A DNA stretch of 64,000 nt from Toxotes chatareus (Eukaryota; Chordata; Actinopteri; Toxotidae): positions 10,181,950 to 10,245,949 of the forward strand of contig CM028893.1 in NCBI GenBank assembly GCA_016801885.1, given 5' to 3'. The translations under genes were made by a program, and so were the position numbers. The notes below the pieces were generated by a model. It was not told the origin of the DNA, did not search any database, and saw only the letters and a list, made by a program, of their open reading frames with translations. Shown in pieces: positions 47,035 through 59,243 of the stretch; position 1 is the first letter of the stretch, and every line of letters starts with the position of its first letter.

Positions 47035-47205
47035 GCTTTCTTGCTGAGAGATGAAAAGATTGGTGTTCTCATGTCTGTACAGTACATGTGTTAGTTAGAA
47101 ACTGCCTTCTGGCTGTAGCTGTGCACTCAACACACAAACATAAGAATGGTATTGATCTTCTCATCTACCTGTTGTCAAGCAGCAAATACACATATTTTCT
47201 AAAAT
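47035..47205. mobile_element. Two family B fragments in inverted orientation
   Basis: Plus-strand words 'TTGCTGAGAGATGAAAAGAT' and 'GTTCTCATGTCTGTAC' (about 47040-47082) face minus-strand words at about 47150-47205, whose complement reads 'TAGATGAGAAGATCAATACC'. The two arms are related to each other and to the B copies at 13166 and 40151. The result is an imperfect inverted repeat with about 70 bp between the arms. Confidence 0.55.
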
Positions 47206-47694
47206 GTTCTATTGTTCCTGTAACAGGGAACTTATAAAGATAAGCAACTTACTGAATACTTTATTATATCTTATACTTTCTTCCACCTCAAACCAACAAA
47301 GTATATCACGTGACCCAAGGTTGAGTTGACTCATCATCAAACCAAAGCCTTGTTTTCCTCCCTTTCTGCTGACATGGGCGAAAAATGGATTTCAGTTGGG
47401 AGAGAGAAAGAGACTGTCAAGGATGAGAGGGAGTGTCAGTCTGCCAAGATCAATAGATGAATCAAAACCACTGCTGATGTTTCACTCTTCACTATCCCTC
47501 TTTTAGGCATTCACCTTCTTCCTTTTCTATCAAGTCCTCCTTCATCTGACGCCGCCAGAAAGCCAAAAAATGCTGACAAACAGGCATCTGGGCGATTCTA
47601 GCATCTTTATTTGCACTCAATCCAAGAAAAAAAAACCTGTAACCTCTAGCAGCCCTACACCCCCTTTTAAACACTTTGTCCCTCCCACACTCGT
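47206..47694. other. Non-coding stretch, nothing distinctive
   Basis: Unique sequence leading into the LINE relic; a 68-codon minus-strand frame is not recognisable. Confidence 0.45.
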
Positions 47695-48000
47695 ACAAAG
47701 CCCTGCTCCACGGGTGATTGAACCTTTACTGTTGCCGACCCCAAGCTGAGGAACACTCTAGCTGGGGACCTCAGTGCCACCAATTCCCTGACTTTACTTA
47801 AATCTAAGTCTCATCCTCAAACTTTCTGTTTCCAACTAACCTTTCCTTTGTCCTCCTACACTGTTAGCTTACCAGTCTGATATTTGTTTGCTGCTGTTTT
47901 GTTTCTTTAAAGCTTTTTTACAGTTACATTTTGTGCATGCACCATATTTTTATTGTTACTCCTATTATAAAAAGGTTCCTGCTTTTGTCCCGTGAAGAGA
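47695..48000 (+). mobile_element. Non-LTR retrotransposon relic: ORF2 C-terminus and 3' UTR
   Basis: From 47725 to the stop at 47878-47880 the plus strand reads FTVADPKLRNTLAGDLS, then NSLTLLKSKS. Many fish L2/CR1/Rex-type LINE ORF2 proteins end in a motif of the form F-x-V-A-x-P-x-L-W-N-x-L-P, then S-L-x-x-F-K-S-x-L-K-T. Here the tryptophan is replaced by arginine (codon AGG), a proline by alanine, and the KS-LKT part is disrupted, so the copy is dead. A T-rich tail to about 48000 fits a 3' UTR. The motif is visible; the clade is uncertain. Confidence 0.6.
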
Positions 48001-51000
48001 CAAATGAAGAAACAAACCAGGTCTGGTTTTATCACTTATGTGATTCACACATGTTAACAATGTGAGGAATGGAGAACTGATTGTCAATTGGCTAAAAAAA
48101 AAATGATCCCCACCTACTGTACAACAGACAACAATGTCACAAATATAGACTCAGGCCATTGTTACCAGGCCTTCGTTGTTACCACAGTTTGAAAGAATTA
48201 GTACTCAGCTCTACACCCAAGGTGTGTGTGGGAGACATTAACAATGCTTGATCTGATTTTCTGCAGGGAAACAACCATCATAAGCTACATGCCAGAGCCT
48301 CCCCCACTGGTCTATTCAGACTATTGTTGATGTTTTGACAAATGTGCAATAACAGTGAGTCTGCTTTTCAAATTGAAATTGAATTTGTATAGTGATGAGT
48401 GGAACAGGGGTGTCTGCCCAGCACAAATAACTTAACTCTGTCAGTTGCTCTTGGCGAGGCTGAATTCATTTGAATCTATTAGAGAAGAGGCGAGAAGAAC
48501 ACAGGCAGGAGGACAACACTCATATTTTCAGTCCCTTGTAATGTCTTCAAAATGGAGGGTAAAGTTGTCTTAAAGTCTTATACATCACCAGTGGAAATTT
48601 TTCAGAATAAAACCTGTAAGACTTTGCATAATGTGACAACAACTGGACCATCATGCAGTATAGATTTATTTGACACAATGACGAGAATGTTGTAAGCCAG
48701 GCTATATATTTTCAGGCTAGATTTATCTTGGCTATAATGTGTTATAGGCAATCATAGGTACATAGCAGTCCCATCATTTCCACACTGCGCCATAAAGCAT
48801 TTTAAACGTGGTATTGCCTGAGGCGGACATATCGAAAAACGGCCCGAACTTTTGAATCAGACCAGCCAACCACAACCCACCTGTAGATCACTGCTGTCAG
48901 GTGAAAGCCTTGTATCCCTGTTGAGTCTTCGACCGTTTTGGCTAAAAGAGCTTCTGACGCACACACTGTTAAAAGACAGGAAAACCACAGTGGTGTTGCA
49001 AGGTTTTCACACAAGCACCGTGACCCTCAAAATATAGACCCATAGTATTTTGTATCTTAAAACATAATCTTTGAAAAGAAATAGGCATTTCACATACCCG
49101 TTCATACATTTTTATTAAAAATTTAACATCTGAATGAATTATTCTGTATCTCATCATCTCAGAAGCCCAAGGTAAAGCAGGTCTGGTATAATGCTGCCCT
49201 CAAGTGCTCGCCGTACGCTCTTCTTACCAAGGCTGCAAGTTGTAAATACGACTTATTGTGTATTAAAGTGCCTTTGGTGGTGAATGAGAACAAAGCAGAC
49301 TAGAGAAAACGTTCTTTGGTTGTTGTTGTGCTAATATATTAAGCAATGCAGACATACTGCGCTAAAGTGTTTGCACAACATATTTAACTTCACATATTTA
49401 CAGTTTCTGAACCCGTCTATGTCTCCTGTCACTGATGCCTGTAGGTTGGTGTGATCGAAGAAATCAAAATAGCAAAAAGAAAAGTAAAGCTGCTTCTTTA
49501 AACACACAGTTGCTACAAACGATGTTTTTTTAAATCCAGTTTCTGTTGTAAAGTTGCAGGTGGTATACCTGATTGATGACCTGCTGTGCAGCTAAAAAAA
49601 ACAACTAAAGCATAGCATAGTTTGAATGTAGTGTGGGATTTGTTTTAAACCCTGGCAAAAACAGTGTGCAGCATATGGGGTAACTGTAGCATAGAGTTAA
49701 AAGAATAGTGAGCTACTATCTACTAGTGCATTTGAACATGGTTGTTCAATAAAGTTTCCATGAATTTGTGACATAAGCACGCCAACAAAACCGTATGGAA
49801 GCTTTGAGGTACTCAGGCAGGAAGGAGAGAGAGAACATTTATACATTTCTACGCATTTTTGCCTAAATAGTACTTTTTCCACACGTCATTAAGTTGTTTT
49901 TATGGTTGTATATATTCTCATTGTTCTTCTGGCTGAACTGATGTGGCACACTCTTTGTTTTTTCTCATTTCCTTTTTATGTCCATTACATTTGCATCTCA
50001 GAGACAGCATACTGTCTTATCTCTTAGATCTGTTCCAATATTGCACCTTTTCTCTTTCACCTGAAAGAGGAAATTAAATGTTTTGTTTGCCTTTAGGGTC
50101 AATGTATTTGCCCCTTCATATAAATAAACCACATGTATAGATATACTATTTTCTATATAATTGGAAGTGTTATTAGCAGCTTAGATTTAATTAGATTTTT
50201 CAAGCATATGGTTGAAAAGGAAATTGATAAGAATAATGAATAAATGTGGCAAGAAATATGTGGAAGATGAGCCACCAAAATAGGTGAAACAGATTTACAA
50301 GCTATGTAAGGTGAACTTTAAATTTAACACAGAGGCACCTTCTCACACAGATGGTTTATCACAAAGCAGTGGCATCATAATCCAATGAATGGATTATAGT
50401 GATTAAGTTCCAATTGTGGAGCTAAAAACAGACTGCACAGGATTCCTCTTGACAAAAGTGTGTACTCCTGTGAGGCAGAGCAAAAATCCCTGCCCTAGTT
50501 TTGGATTCTTATCAAATTTAGACAACCCTCGCCACATCAAGCTTCACTTATCACCACGAGAGCCCCGCTCCTCGGTTTCCTGACGAGACTCCGATGGATT
50601 TCATCTTTTGACCTTGTCACTAGTTCACACATGACCTACACTGGCCTGAACTTCTGTCAACATAAGCCTCATCTCTCCCAATCACCGATGTTTTCTCTGA
50701 CAGACAGACAGGCCTTCCACAGAGCCATGGTTGAGATGAATCTGCCAGAGTTTGACCATGGATCATAGATGCCACGGTTGGTCCAGGATGAAACTCTGCA
50801 ATCTTGATCCTGTCATGAAAAGTGACAGATCCCTTTGTGCGAGGGTGATAGGACTACCAAAACTCCTTGCTGTGCCAACAACTTTGCCTCTATCTTCGGG
50901 ACGCAGGGGTCCATGTGTGCTGTGAGCTGTCGCTTTGACGGTGCCCTGGGCACTCTGCTCCACACACTTTGCACTTGAGTTGTCACTCTGTCAGAAAAAT

Positions 51001-51117
51001 GTACCGCAGACTCTTCATGAATGATGCCTTCTGCGATATTACCATGTTTTTCATCAGATGCGCTTCAACTCACACGGATTGTGGAGCATGTTCAGTGGAA
51101 TGCATGGGTTGTGGACA
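48001..51117. other. Non-coding stretch, no gene seen
   Basis: Unique sequence with frames under 71 codons. About 49180-49290 could be an old repeat (AATGCTGCCCTCAAGTG...), but I cannot name it. About 50520-51110 is somewhat GC-richer and repeat-free, with no recognisable frame. Confidence 0.45.
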
Positions 51118-51130
51118 AGGTCAAAGGTCA
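51118..51130 (+). promoter_or_regulatory. DR1 nuclear-receptor motif (AGGTCAAAGGTCA)
   Basis: Perfect direct repeat of AGGTCA with one spacer base, the classic site for HNF4 homodimers or RXR heterodimers with PPAR/COUP-TF type receptors. A caution: 'ggtcaaaggtcaaggtca' is also part of a common fish repeat, although the flanking sequence here does not otherwise resemble that repeat. Confidence 0.4.
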
Positions 51131-53417
51131 TGATGAAAGTCAACGCAGCTTATCTTGATCTGTGAGCAGTGACTGAACATTGTTGTCTGATTTCATAAGA
51201 ATGAATGTGACATCCTTAAAAGACTGGCTGGTTAACTGAAGTTAACTACACCTGCAGAGTGAAACCAACTCTTAAAACCGTAAATAGGTGGGTAGGGACA
51301 GAGAAAAGAAAATACTAGGAAGGAAACAGTGAGGGGGGGGAAAAATGCATAAAAAACCTATATAGGAAAATGTTCCCACCTCTTGGTGCTGCAGTATGCG
51401 CCGTCAGATTCTTCACCCGGGGACTGTGGAGCACTTAACTCCGTGCTATCGTGATTTCTCCAATTACGGGTGACAGCTTCCAATCCGCGTGGGAGGTGGA
51501 TCACCTCTGGAAGTGCCAGGCAGAATACGAAGCGCACAACATTAATAATTCACCGGAGGTACATTCATATTCAGTCTAAGCACTGCAGTTTGGGGCCCAT
51601 TAGTGATAAAGGCGAGGAGACGCTCCCTTATACCTTTCAGCTTGATGTTCAATCGCAGGTATAAAGCCCACGTTTGATTTTTACGAGCTGGAATGCTTTT
51701 ATTTCATTGCTTTGCACTGGGGCAACCACGGGAACAAACTTCATGAATGTTCATAAGGTTCCAGACAAGTGAGATACTTTGAGGTACCGCTAAGAAGTTT
51801 GTTATAGTCTTAAATTTGATGTTGCTGCTTAAGGAACACCAAGCAAATACTAATTCAGCATGCATTGTTTTTAGTCTTTCTTTTGCTTAATTATTAACTA
51901 GTAGCTGAGTGTGCAAAGACGCAGAATCAGTGGCAAGGAAGTAAAAAAGTTTGAAAGACTCTCTGAAGCAAATTGTCCATTGTTAGTGATAACTGCTAGC
52001 ATCCATGCCAGACGGCAGCAGGGCTCAGCAAGCACATGGTGTTCCCAACCAACTGCCTAGGCTCAGCAGGCTGCAGCACACACTGCTTTTCCTTGAAAAA
52101 AAAAACAGCACACCTCTTCTCCAGAGGAGCAAATAAAATGAGCTGAAACAATACAGAGCCGGCATGAAAAATGGGTTGCATGTGGGAGTGAGGAGAGGGA
52201 AAGTTGGAATGGAGGTCACAACAAAGCCGTGAGCTTCGGTCTAGACAAGTCTTAAGCACTTTATGAGTTGAAACTGTAGTAACGACACTTATGACGCTGA
52301 CTTTTCAGAGGGCATACCAGACTCCTGCGAGTTAAGCTGGGATTTGAGGGAGCCTTGATTTACCAGGATTGCCAGGTTTGTGAATGCATGTTGGTGGCAG
52401 CCATTACAGGGCTAAGTATGAAGTTGTTTAAGTGGCATCACAGCTTCCTGTGTGGCTTTCAGCTGCTCAGTTCTTGAAGCATAAGAACCGTTTCTCACAG
52501 CAACAGGTGTTATCCACAGAGTGGGCTGTGAACTTGTTGACTGGGACAGGACTTTATAGGATGGGATTCATTTTAGTTAATAACCAAGTGTGGTGCCTGT
52601 GTTTTGGTCTGTATTTCTTATGTTTGGTTTGCCAGTCTTAGTTTTTCTTCGCATTGTTGCACCATTGTTTGCATGCACTTTGCAAAAAGTTTATTATACT
52701 GAAGGCAAACTGAAAATGCCAACCAGATGTTTTAAAAGAAGTTACAGCAGCTCACTTTCAAATACCAAGAGCAGAAGTGACGCCCCAGGAGCTTATGCGT
52801 ATTTTAATTCTAACCACTAAAAAGTGTTTCTGGTGCCGATCCTTATTGATGTGATGCGTGCGATGCCCCCCGCCAGTCCTGCCTATGCTTGTTTTTAATT
52901 ACAGAGCTAATGTGAAGAATTATACGTGATGTATTCCCATCCCCTTCACACTTAGGGTGAATTGAATATGAGTGCCTCAAAAGTGTGTTCCAGAGCAGCA
53001 TGTGAATCCCACGGCCAATAAACCACAAAGCTCCCTCACAACTGCCTTTCATGGCACGAGCTTATAGTTAATTTTTCTGTGACAATGCTGAAGAACAAAC
53101 AACCGCTGTGATATTCTCATTCATCAGACCAGAGAAAGACAACATTTCAGCACCCCTGAGTCACAGGCAAGAGAATTTTGAAAACTATTTTTGCTGTGAA
53201 CAAACAGAATAAGTCATCCAATCTGTTCTAGTTCCATCTCAATGGAATCGACTTCAGTTTTTATGACAAATGCAGCTGCACAGTGGGAATTTGAACACAG
53301 TTGGACTGGGAAAGAGAAATCTCTGTAACCAGTTGCTAAATTACAGATTTTAAAGTATTCAAGTGCCTCTTTGCTCCTGCAGGGCATTTTCTGATTTAAA
53401 AAAAATAAAAAATTTAA
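51131..53417. other. Non-coding stretch, no gene seen
   Basis: A G-run near 51331-51339. About 52830-53170 is repeat-free with TAATTACA, CCAATAAACCACAAAG (CCAAT and RUNX-type words) and other site-like motifs. Frames are under 88 codons and unrecognised. Confidence 0.45.
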
Positions 53418-53490
53418 ATGTTAACATCCTGACATTAGCATTTAGCTAAAAGCACCATGCCTTAGGACACCTAACAGTGTAGATGCTGTC
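53418..53490 (+). mobile_element. Family A interspersed repeat, short fragment
   Basis: 'CTGACATTAGCATTTAGCTA' followed by 'AAAGCACCATGCCTTAGGAC' parallels 37730-37790 and the usual 'ttagctcaaagcaccactgtgcctaag' of the family. Truncated on both sides. Confidence 0.6.
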
Positions 53491-56400
53491 AACCCTTTGC
53501 AACATTATAAACCAGTATGTGATTGTGGCGCGGTTCTTTTGGTAATTTACTCTTCTATGTTTCATGTACAGGTGTACTTTAATTGATTCCTTATGTCTTA
53601 ATTTTACATAATCAAAACATATTACATAATTAAAACATGATATTGTTAATTAGAAAACCCAATAAGATAAGAGAGGGATTAATATACTCTCAGTCTGGAG
53701 AGTATGGAGAGTGTTGTAATCTACTGTTGATACTTTTCCTCAGTGTGACGCGTATGGACAAATTTGTGATCGATAATCTTGCTGTTGTATTACTTGTTTT
53801 CTTGTCAATAGTGCCTTACTGCCATGACCTCAATGGCTGCTCGGTAAAAAAAATTATGCTTGATGTTATTCTGACTGATGAGCACCAGCGTAAATAGTAC
53901 AATTTCTCCACTTCTCTGAATGACCATGTATTGCGCTGCATGTAGCATTTAGTTTGCATACTGTGTGAGGATAAATACGAGGGTGGGGGGCACACTGAGA
54001 TGTTTCGGTGCATGTAGGCTTGTAAAAAGAATCATTACGAAGTTTAAAGGAAAGTGATGACATTCGCCTGTCAGCATGTGAGTGTGAGCTCCATGAAAGC
54101 CACATGACCTTTTCACACAAAGCCTGCTCTCCACTTAGGAAGAAGTGAAAGGGGTGAAGAAATTGCAAGAGGAAGAAATATATTTCATTTAAGATTATGA
54201 ACTCCATATCAATGGTGGCTGCATAGCAACACCTGATTCTTAATAACATGATTTCTTCAAAGGTATTCAGCAAATCGCTGTGCATTTACATTTCAAAAGG
54301 AGAAAAATTGCTTTCATTTCACTCACTCAGTATCCCCCCCCCCCCTCTAAAGGTGACTTTTATTTCTGAAAGTGTGTTTTTAAGAGTTTATCTTTAAGTG
54401 GGTTTGTCACGGAGTGATGTCACATCAGCATATGTTTTGGACTGTCTCTGGAAATGTCCTTGGGAATCATTGCAAAGTACTGACACAAATTGGTGGTTTT
54501 TACATAAACGGGTATTGGTTCAAGCATTTTTTGGGAGAGATTCAAAGACAGGCGTGACAACACAGATTCCTACGCCAGAGCAGCACAGTTTTCAATGATA
54601 CTTTTTAAGATTTCACAGCATTTAGTGTTTCTTTTGAGGAGTTTTTCTTTTTTAATGGGCCAGAGTTTGCTTGAGCTTGCATTCGACATTCATATGTCAA
54701 CCTTACATTAAGCAGCCAGTTCCTATACACATCTTCTGCCTTACCTCAGTGTATGGTTTTGGCTTCACTACATCAGAACTGATTACATGTGGGCTCCCCG
54801 AGCTTTTGCCAACCACCACACTTCAATTCACAACTCTTTCAAACAAGTAGCATCACAGTTTTTTGCTCACACCTCCTGTGATTCCTTGAGGTTGAAGGAG
54901 GTGTTAAAAAAAAAAAAAAGGAATGTATTTAAAATAGTAATTAATCATCTTAATCACATGGATGCAATCCTCCACTTTGGTATTTTGCCTCAAACACTGT
55001 GAGCTGTTCATCAAAGCCAGCCATGTAGGTAATAACTTCCTCAGTGTTTTCACACCCTTCCTAAATTTGCATTTAGATCACAAGATGATCCCGAGCAGGC
55101 TCTTCATAAGGTCCATTCATCCCTTCCTAAAGCTGCAGCCATGCGGTATGGCATGCTGTATGAATGCACAGACTGATACAACAGTAAGTATATAAATGGC
55201 GATTGATTTGTACTGTCTATTGCTTGCTTCGTTTTGTGCAGAATGAGAGGTCCTGTTGTGCCTGAAGGAACAAACCAGAGCAGAGTAAATGTGAAAGAAT
55301 GCAAGCTTGAGTAAATGGGAAGAGTTGGCAAGTGGCTGTGCACAGAGGAGTGAGAGAGCATGATAAAAAAAAATCTTTTATGAAATAAATAATGACATGT
55401 TCACCATAAAGAGAAGCAAGCAGCTGCTTAGAGCGAGCAGTCGACGGGGAAATCACCACTTTTAATTTCATCTCCGCCAGTTAAACACATGCGCCTCACT
55501 TCCTCTTTTCTCCTCGTACTCACACAGACGCACACTGGGGATCCTGCACTGTTGTAGGTCGTTACAGAAGGTCACAGTTATGGGTCTGTGCCAGCTTAAG
55601 GATTGTGCTGGGATGTTATGTGAAAATAGTCCGCAGTGTTGCTGTTTGAGAACATGCATAAAATTACTGGAATGTGATGGCTTCTTTAGTTCTAAATGAG
55701 TGTTGCACAGCTTATTCTCCAGGGTTAATTTTAGAAATAGAAGTAGTCAATCAGATAAGCTGACTTAAGGCCAATTTGTTCAATTTTCCTGTGAGGTCTG
55801 TGAGGGGCTGAGCGGAGGTCCTCGTGCAGCCTAAAATCTGAGTCCATGCAGACTGTCCACACTACAAGTGCACCAACTGCGCATGTGCCAAATAAGTAAA
55901 TCGGTTACTCATTTTGTGCACTGTATATAAGAAAAAATAGTGTTTAGAGCAGCTGTCTGTATATTTTGTCATATATTATTAACTATATGCTGTTTGCTGG
56001 TAATCCTTCCTCCATGTTAACCTCTTGGCTTGATAAAATCCTGCCTTTGTTTGGTCTCCAGCCACGCCCCCTGATATCATTTGAATTCTGTCTCTGTTTT
56101 GATAATTGTAATTATTTTAAACATGAGGAAAAAAATAATTTTAAATACGACCCACTCACCGTGCCATAGATAATAAATTGTATGACCATTTTACTACAGT
56201 TCAGCATTTGCATTTGATAGTACTGCGACAAGACGTGAAAACCAATTTTGCTCCTGTAGAGTCTGAGTCACTGTGGTCCTCAATGTGATTTAGCCACTTC
56301 ATTTGCATAGGTTAATTTCAAACAGCACCTCAAATTAGGCTTGAAAGGATAATTACTTAATCTTCCCGCTCCTCTCCCCTTCGCTCCCCTTCTACCTCAC

Positions 56401-57619
56401 TGCTGTATCTTTTTTCCACCCAGGTTATGAAAATGTATCTTCCACCATCCACTTTCTTGGGCATCTGTTTTCATGCATAGGCCAATCCAGTCTCTGTCTC
56501 TTCTCCGTTTTCCTCATAATATTGGTAGGACATTTCTTTAATTCACTCCCACTCATGCACTCCACAGCAAATTGCCTACACAGAACGGATAATTTCCACA
56601 ATATACCTGGAGCCATCAACTGCAGTTTGACGGCACGAGGGCAGCTTCATTTCCATTCAGTCGTGAACATGATGAATACACACACATGCAAGGCCAGCAG
56701 GCATGTCAACTTAGTTGCGGTCAGTGACAGTAATTATCTTTCTTTGAGCAACGGTCATGTAGCATTCAGATACAATTTTCCTTTTCTTTTTTTTTCCCAA
56801 GCTCGACCTACAAGGGGAAAAAAATGAAACAGAAAATACAGTAATGTAGATATGAAGATATTACTGATGTGTTCGATGTACTTACATCACATTGCTATGC
56901 TTTTGATCTTGTCTTGACACTAACAAGCTCGCCTGTACCACAGATACACCACTGCCCTAAAGTCTTAAGGCTGACCCAAGTTCACTGTGTTGGCAAGAAA
57001 CAGATTTGAACTTTGACAATTCTCCAGAAACCTCTGCACATTGACTTTTGGCTTCTTCCACAGAGCCAAAACTATGACTGGACTTTAATTACTGTTTTGA
57101 TGGCTTAGTGAAAGATGTGAGGGCTAAAATAAATGGCAAGAAGGCAAAAGATCATGACCTTCTAAGTAAAATGACCAGTCATATTGAACAGCATTGCACT
57201 TCCCACTTCTCCAAGGAAGTATGTGAGATGTTATTTAAAGATGGCACATTTCTTCCTTTATTTAAATCAATGTTTTTTTTTAAACAGGGAAGAGCCTTTC
57301 TTTGAGTCTGTTTAACGTCTTCAGCAATTGCTGAAGCTTCAGTTTTCCTCCCACGCCGCCTTTCCCATCCTGTGCTGGCCTTGCCACAGTTTTGTGTATT
57401 AATGTTTGTGTATGTTAAAGGGGAATTAGTTCTGTTTTAGGTCTCTGGGACTGCCTCTGACTGAACAAGGAGAAAGTGACCATTTTACAGGAAAACAATT
57501 CCGAGCAGCATTACTAAACACACTAAACATGCAGTATGACTCACATCAGTGTGTACAGAGTTTAAATTAAATTTATATTCATTAAAAACACTAGATTTCT
57601 TCCAGCTGGTGTTCAAACA
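53491..57619. other. Non-coding stretch, no gene seen
   Basis: C12 at 54334-54345 and an A-run at about 54907-54919. A minus-strand 139-codon frame (53866-54285) and shorter ones resemble nothing. No splice-like or promoter-like arrangement stands out. Confidence 0.45.
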
Positions 57620-57636
57620 GCCTCCCCTGGTGGCGC
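57620..57636 (-). promoter_or_regulatory. Candidate CTCF site
   Basis: On the minus strand the sequence reads GCGCCACCAGGGGAGGC. Its core CCACCAGGGGAGGC agrees with the CTCF consensus CCASYAGRKGGCRS at 12 of 14 positions, with the central CCACCAGGGG intact. CTCF sites in gene deserts often mark loop anchors. Chance matches of this quality do occur. Confidence 0.35.
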
Positions 57637-59108
57637 ACAACCTGGCCGGTGGCCTCCAGGTAATTTGTGGTTGAGAATCCTGCTTGAGCTCGTTAGCTAA
57701 CTTCCCCCCCCCCCTTTTTTTTTTTTAAACTAGAAAACAAACATACCCTCCATACTTGGCTCGCAAGGTACATTATTGGCGGTTTAGACAATGGAAGGAT
57801 GGATGACATTACATTTTTGTCACCATTTACTCAGCCTCAGTCAAAAGTCCATTTTTTATGTAAAATCAATACACGGTGCAGCTGCATGTCTCTAAAACAA
57901 ATGGACAGAGCAGTTCTTGTGGATATTCCCTCTTCAGTATGTGGAAAAAGAGAAAGGAGAGAGACACAGAGAGGGAGACAACAATAGTACCTCCCACTCA
58001 CCAGTAGATAACTATTGTCTCTTTTAACCCAGGGACATAAGTCAGCAGTTTAGCGGGCAAACATCATGATGAGCCACCTGCAGCTTTCCCAGCTAATACT
58101 ATCATTACTGGGTTGCTACGCACTTTATCACTCACCACCCCCACAGACACCATCTGTCCCAACACAAATAAACACACATGCAATCATCCAAAGACAAGCA
58201 GTCCCAGCGACGCTTTGGTCAGAAATTAAAGCTTAATCACAGTGTTTCAAAGAGAAAAACTTAAAAAAGACACAGAGAAAAAAAATCTGTATTTTATCAT
58301 TATTAGAAACATTTCATCTCTTTCCTGTTTACCACCCTGTGCCCTCGTTTCTCTGGTTTGTTTGTTTCTGTGTGTCCTTCAACAATCCAATCTCATGCAT
58401 CATGTCCGTGCCCGCAGTCTGGGTGGACTGCCAGACCCCCAGGATGTGTCATGTGTTAAAGTGCCACTTAGCCCCGACAGGGCGCCGCTTCCCTGGCTGC
58501 ATGTGTGCTCCATCCACCTTGCAATCAGAGTTTTGCTTGTCCAGACCCTGAGCGCAGGTGGTCCATAAAAAGCTCTTCATCAGGAGACAAGATGGAACCC
58601 AACTCCTGAAAATGGCCATGCCATAGCCGGGATGGGTTTGTGTGCCCAGAGAATCGCAACAGTCGTTTCAATTTGGGGCATAATAATGCTATCGTCTGTG
58701 GTGGAGAGGAGCTTGAATGCCATGTGATGAGGCCATTTTAAGTTGCTGTGGTGGTATGTTGTGCATGTGAAATACAGTATCACACATTGTATATTTTAAG
58801 TCAGTCTTCGTCCTCTATACTCAGCTGCCTCTTTCCTCAATTCTTTTATGTGCATATGAAATGCAGCTTTTTTACTGTAGCATTGTTCATGTTGCATGAG
58901 ACCCAGTGTTTCAAGAACACATGGTGTTCTTCAGGTAACTGTGAGGTTTTGTATATGTAGGTAATTAGCTATAAAACATATTCATCTCCTTCTTCTGTAA
59001 TCTTCAAAATTTACGTGAGGACTAAGTATATGCTTTGTCTTCAATTCTTGAGAGTGATTACACTATTTCCGTATAAATATTGCATTTTGTTCTCTCCCTC
59101 TGCTACAG
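57637..59108. other. Non-coding stretch, no gene seen
   Basis: C11 followed by T12 at 57704-57726. A GC-richer segment at about 58400-58700 is repeat-free and open for 108 codons but matches no protein. An exact 8-bp inverted repeat with a 3-nt spacer (AAGAACAC/GTGTTCTT) lies at 58913-58931; its spacing does not fit a steroid receptor element. Confidence 0.45.
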
Positions 59109-59243
59109 ATCAATGCAGTTGCCATCAATAACTCCCAACTAACTGATGCATTCTTGACTTACTCAGTGCAGTTTGCAGAGTCTGAATTTTATGTCAAACA
59201 ACAGTTTGCGCATTACTCAGCTTCTCTCTGAGCCATAGTCAAG
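59109..59243 (+). other. Candidate exon-like segment, unproven
   Basis: A polypyrimidine run TTTTGTTCTCTCCCTCTG and CTACAG precede 59109, and CAAG|GTGAAC follows 59243. The enclosed 135 nt are open from 59109 for 40 codons (starting INAVAINNSQLTDAF) up to a TGA at 59229. I do not recognise the peptide. It could be a terminal coding or non-coding RNA exon, or chance. Confidence 0.15.

Noticed and set aside
53866..54285. 139-codon minus-strand open frame
   Set aside because: No domain, overlaps two other frames, random-looking composition.
57672..57690. hAT-type terminal inverted repeat ('ggttgagaatcctgc')
   Set aside because: Only a partial match to the usual end and no partner end nearby.
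58913..58931. Steroid hormone response element
   Set aside because: AGAACA and TGTTCT are separated by 5 bases instead of the required 3; a simple small palindrome.
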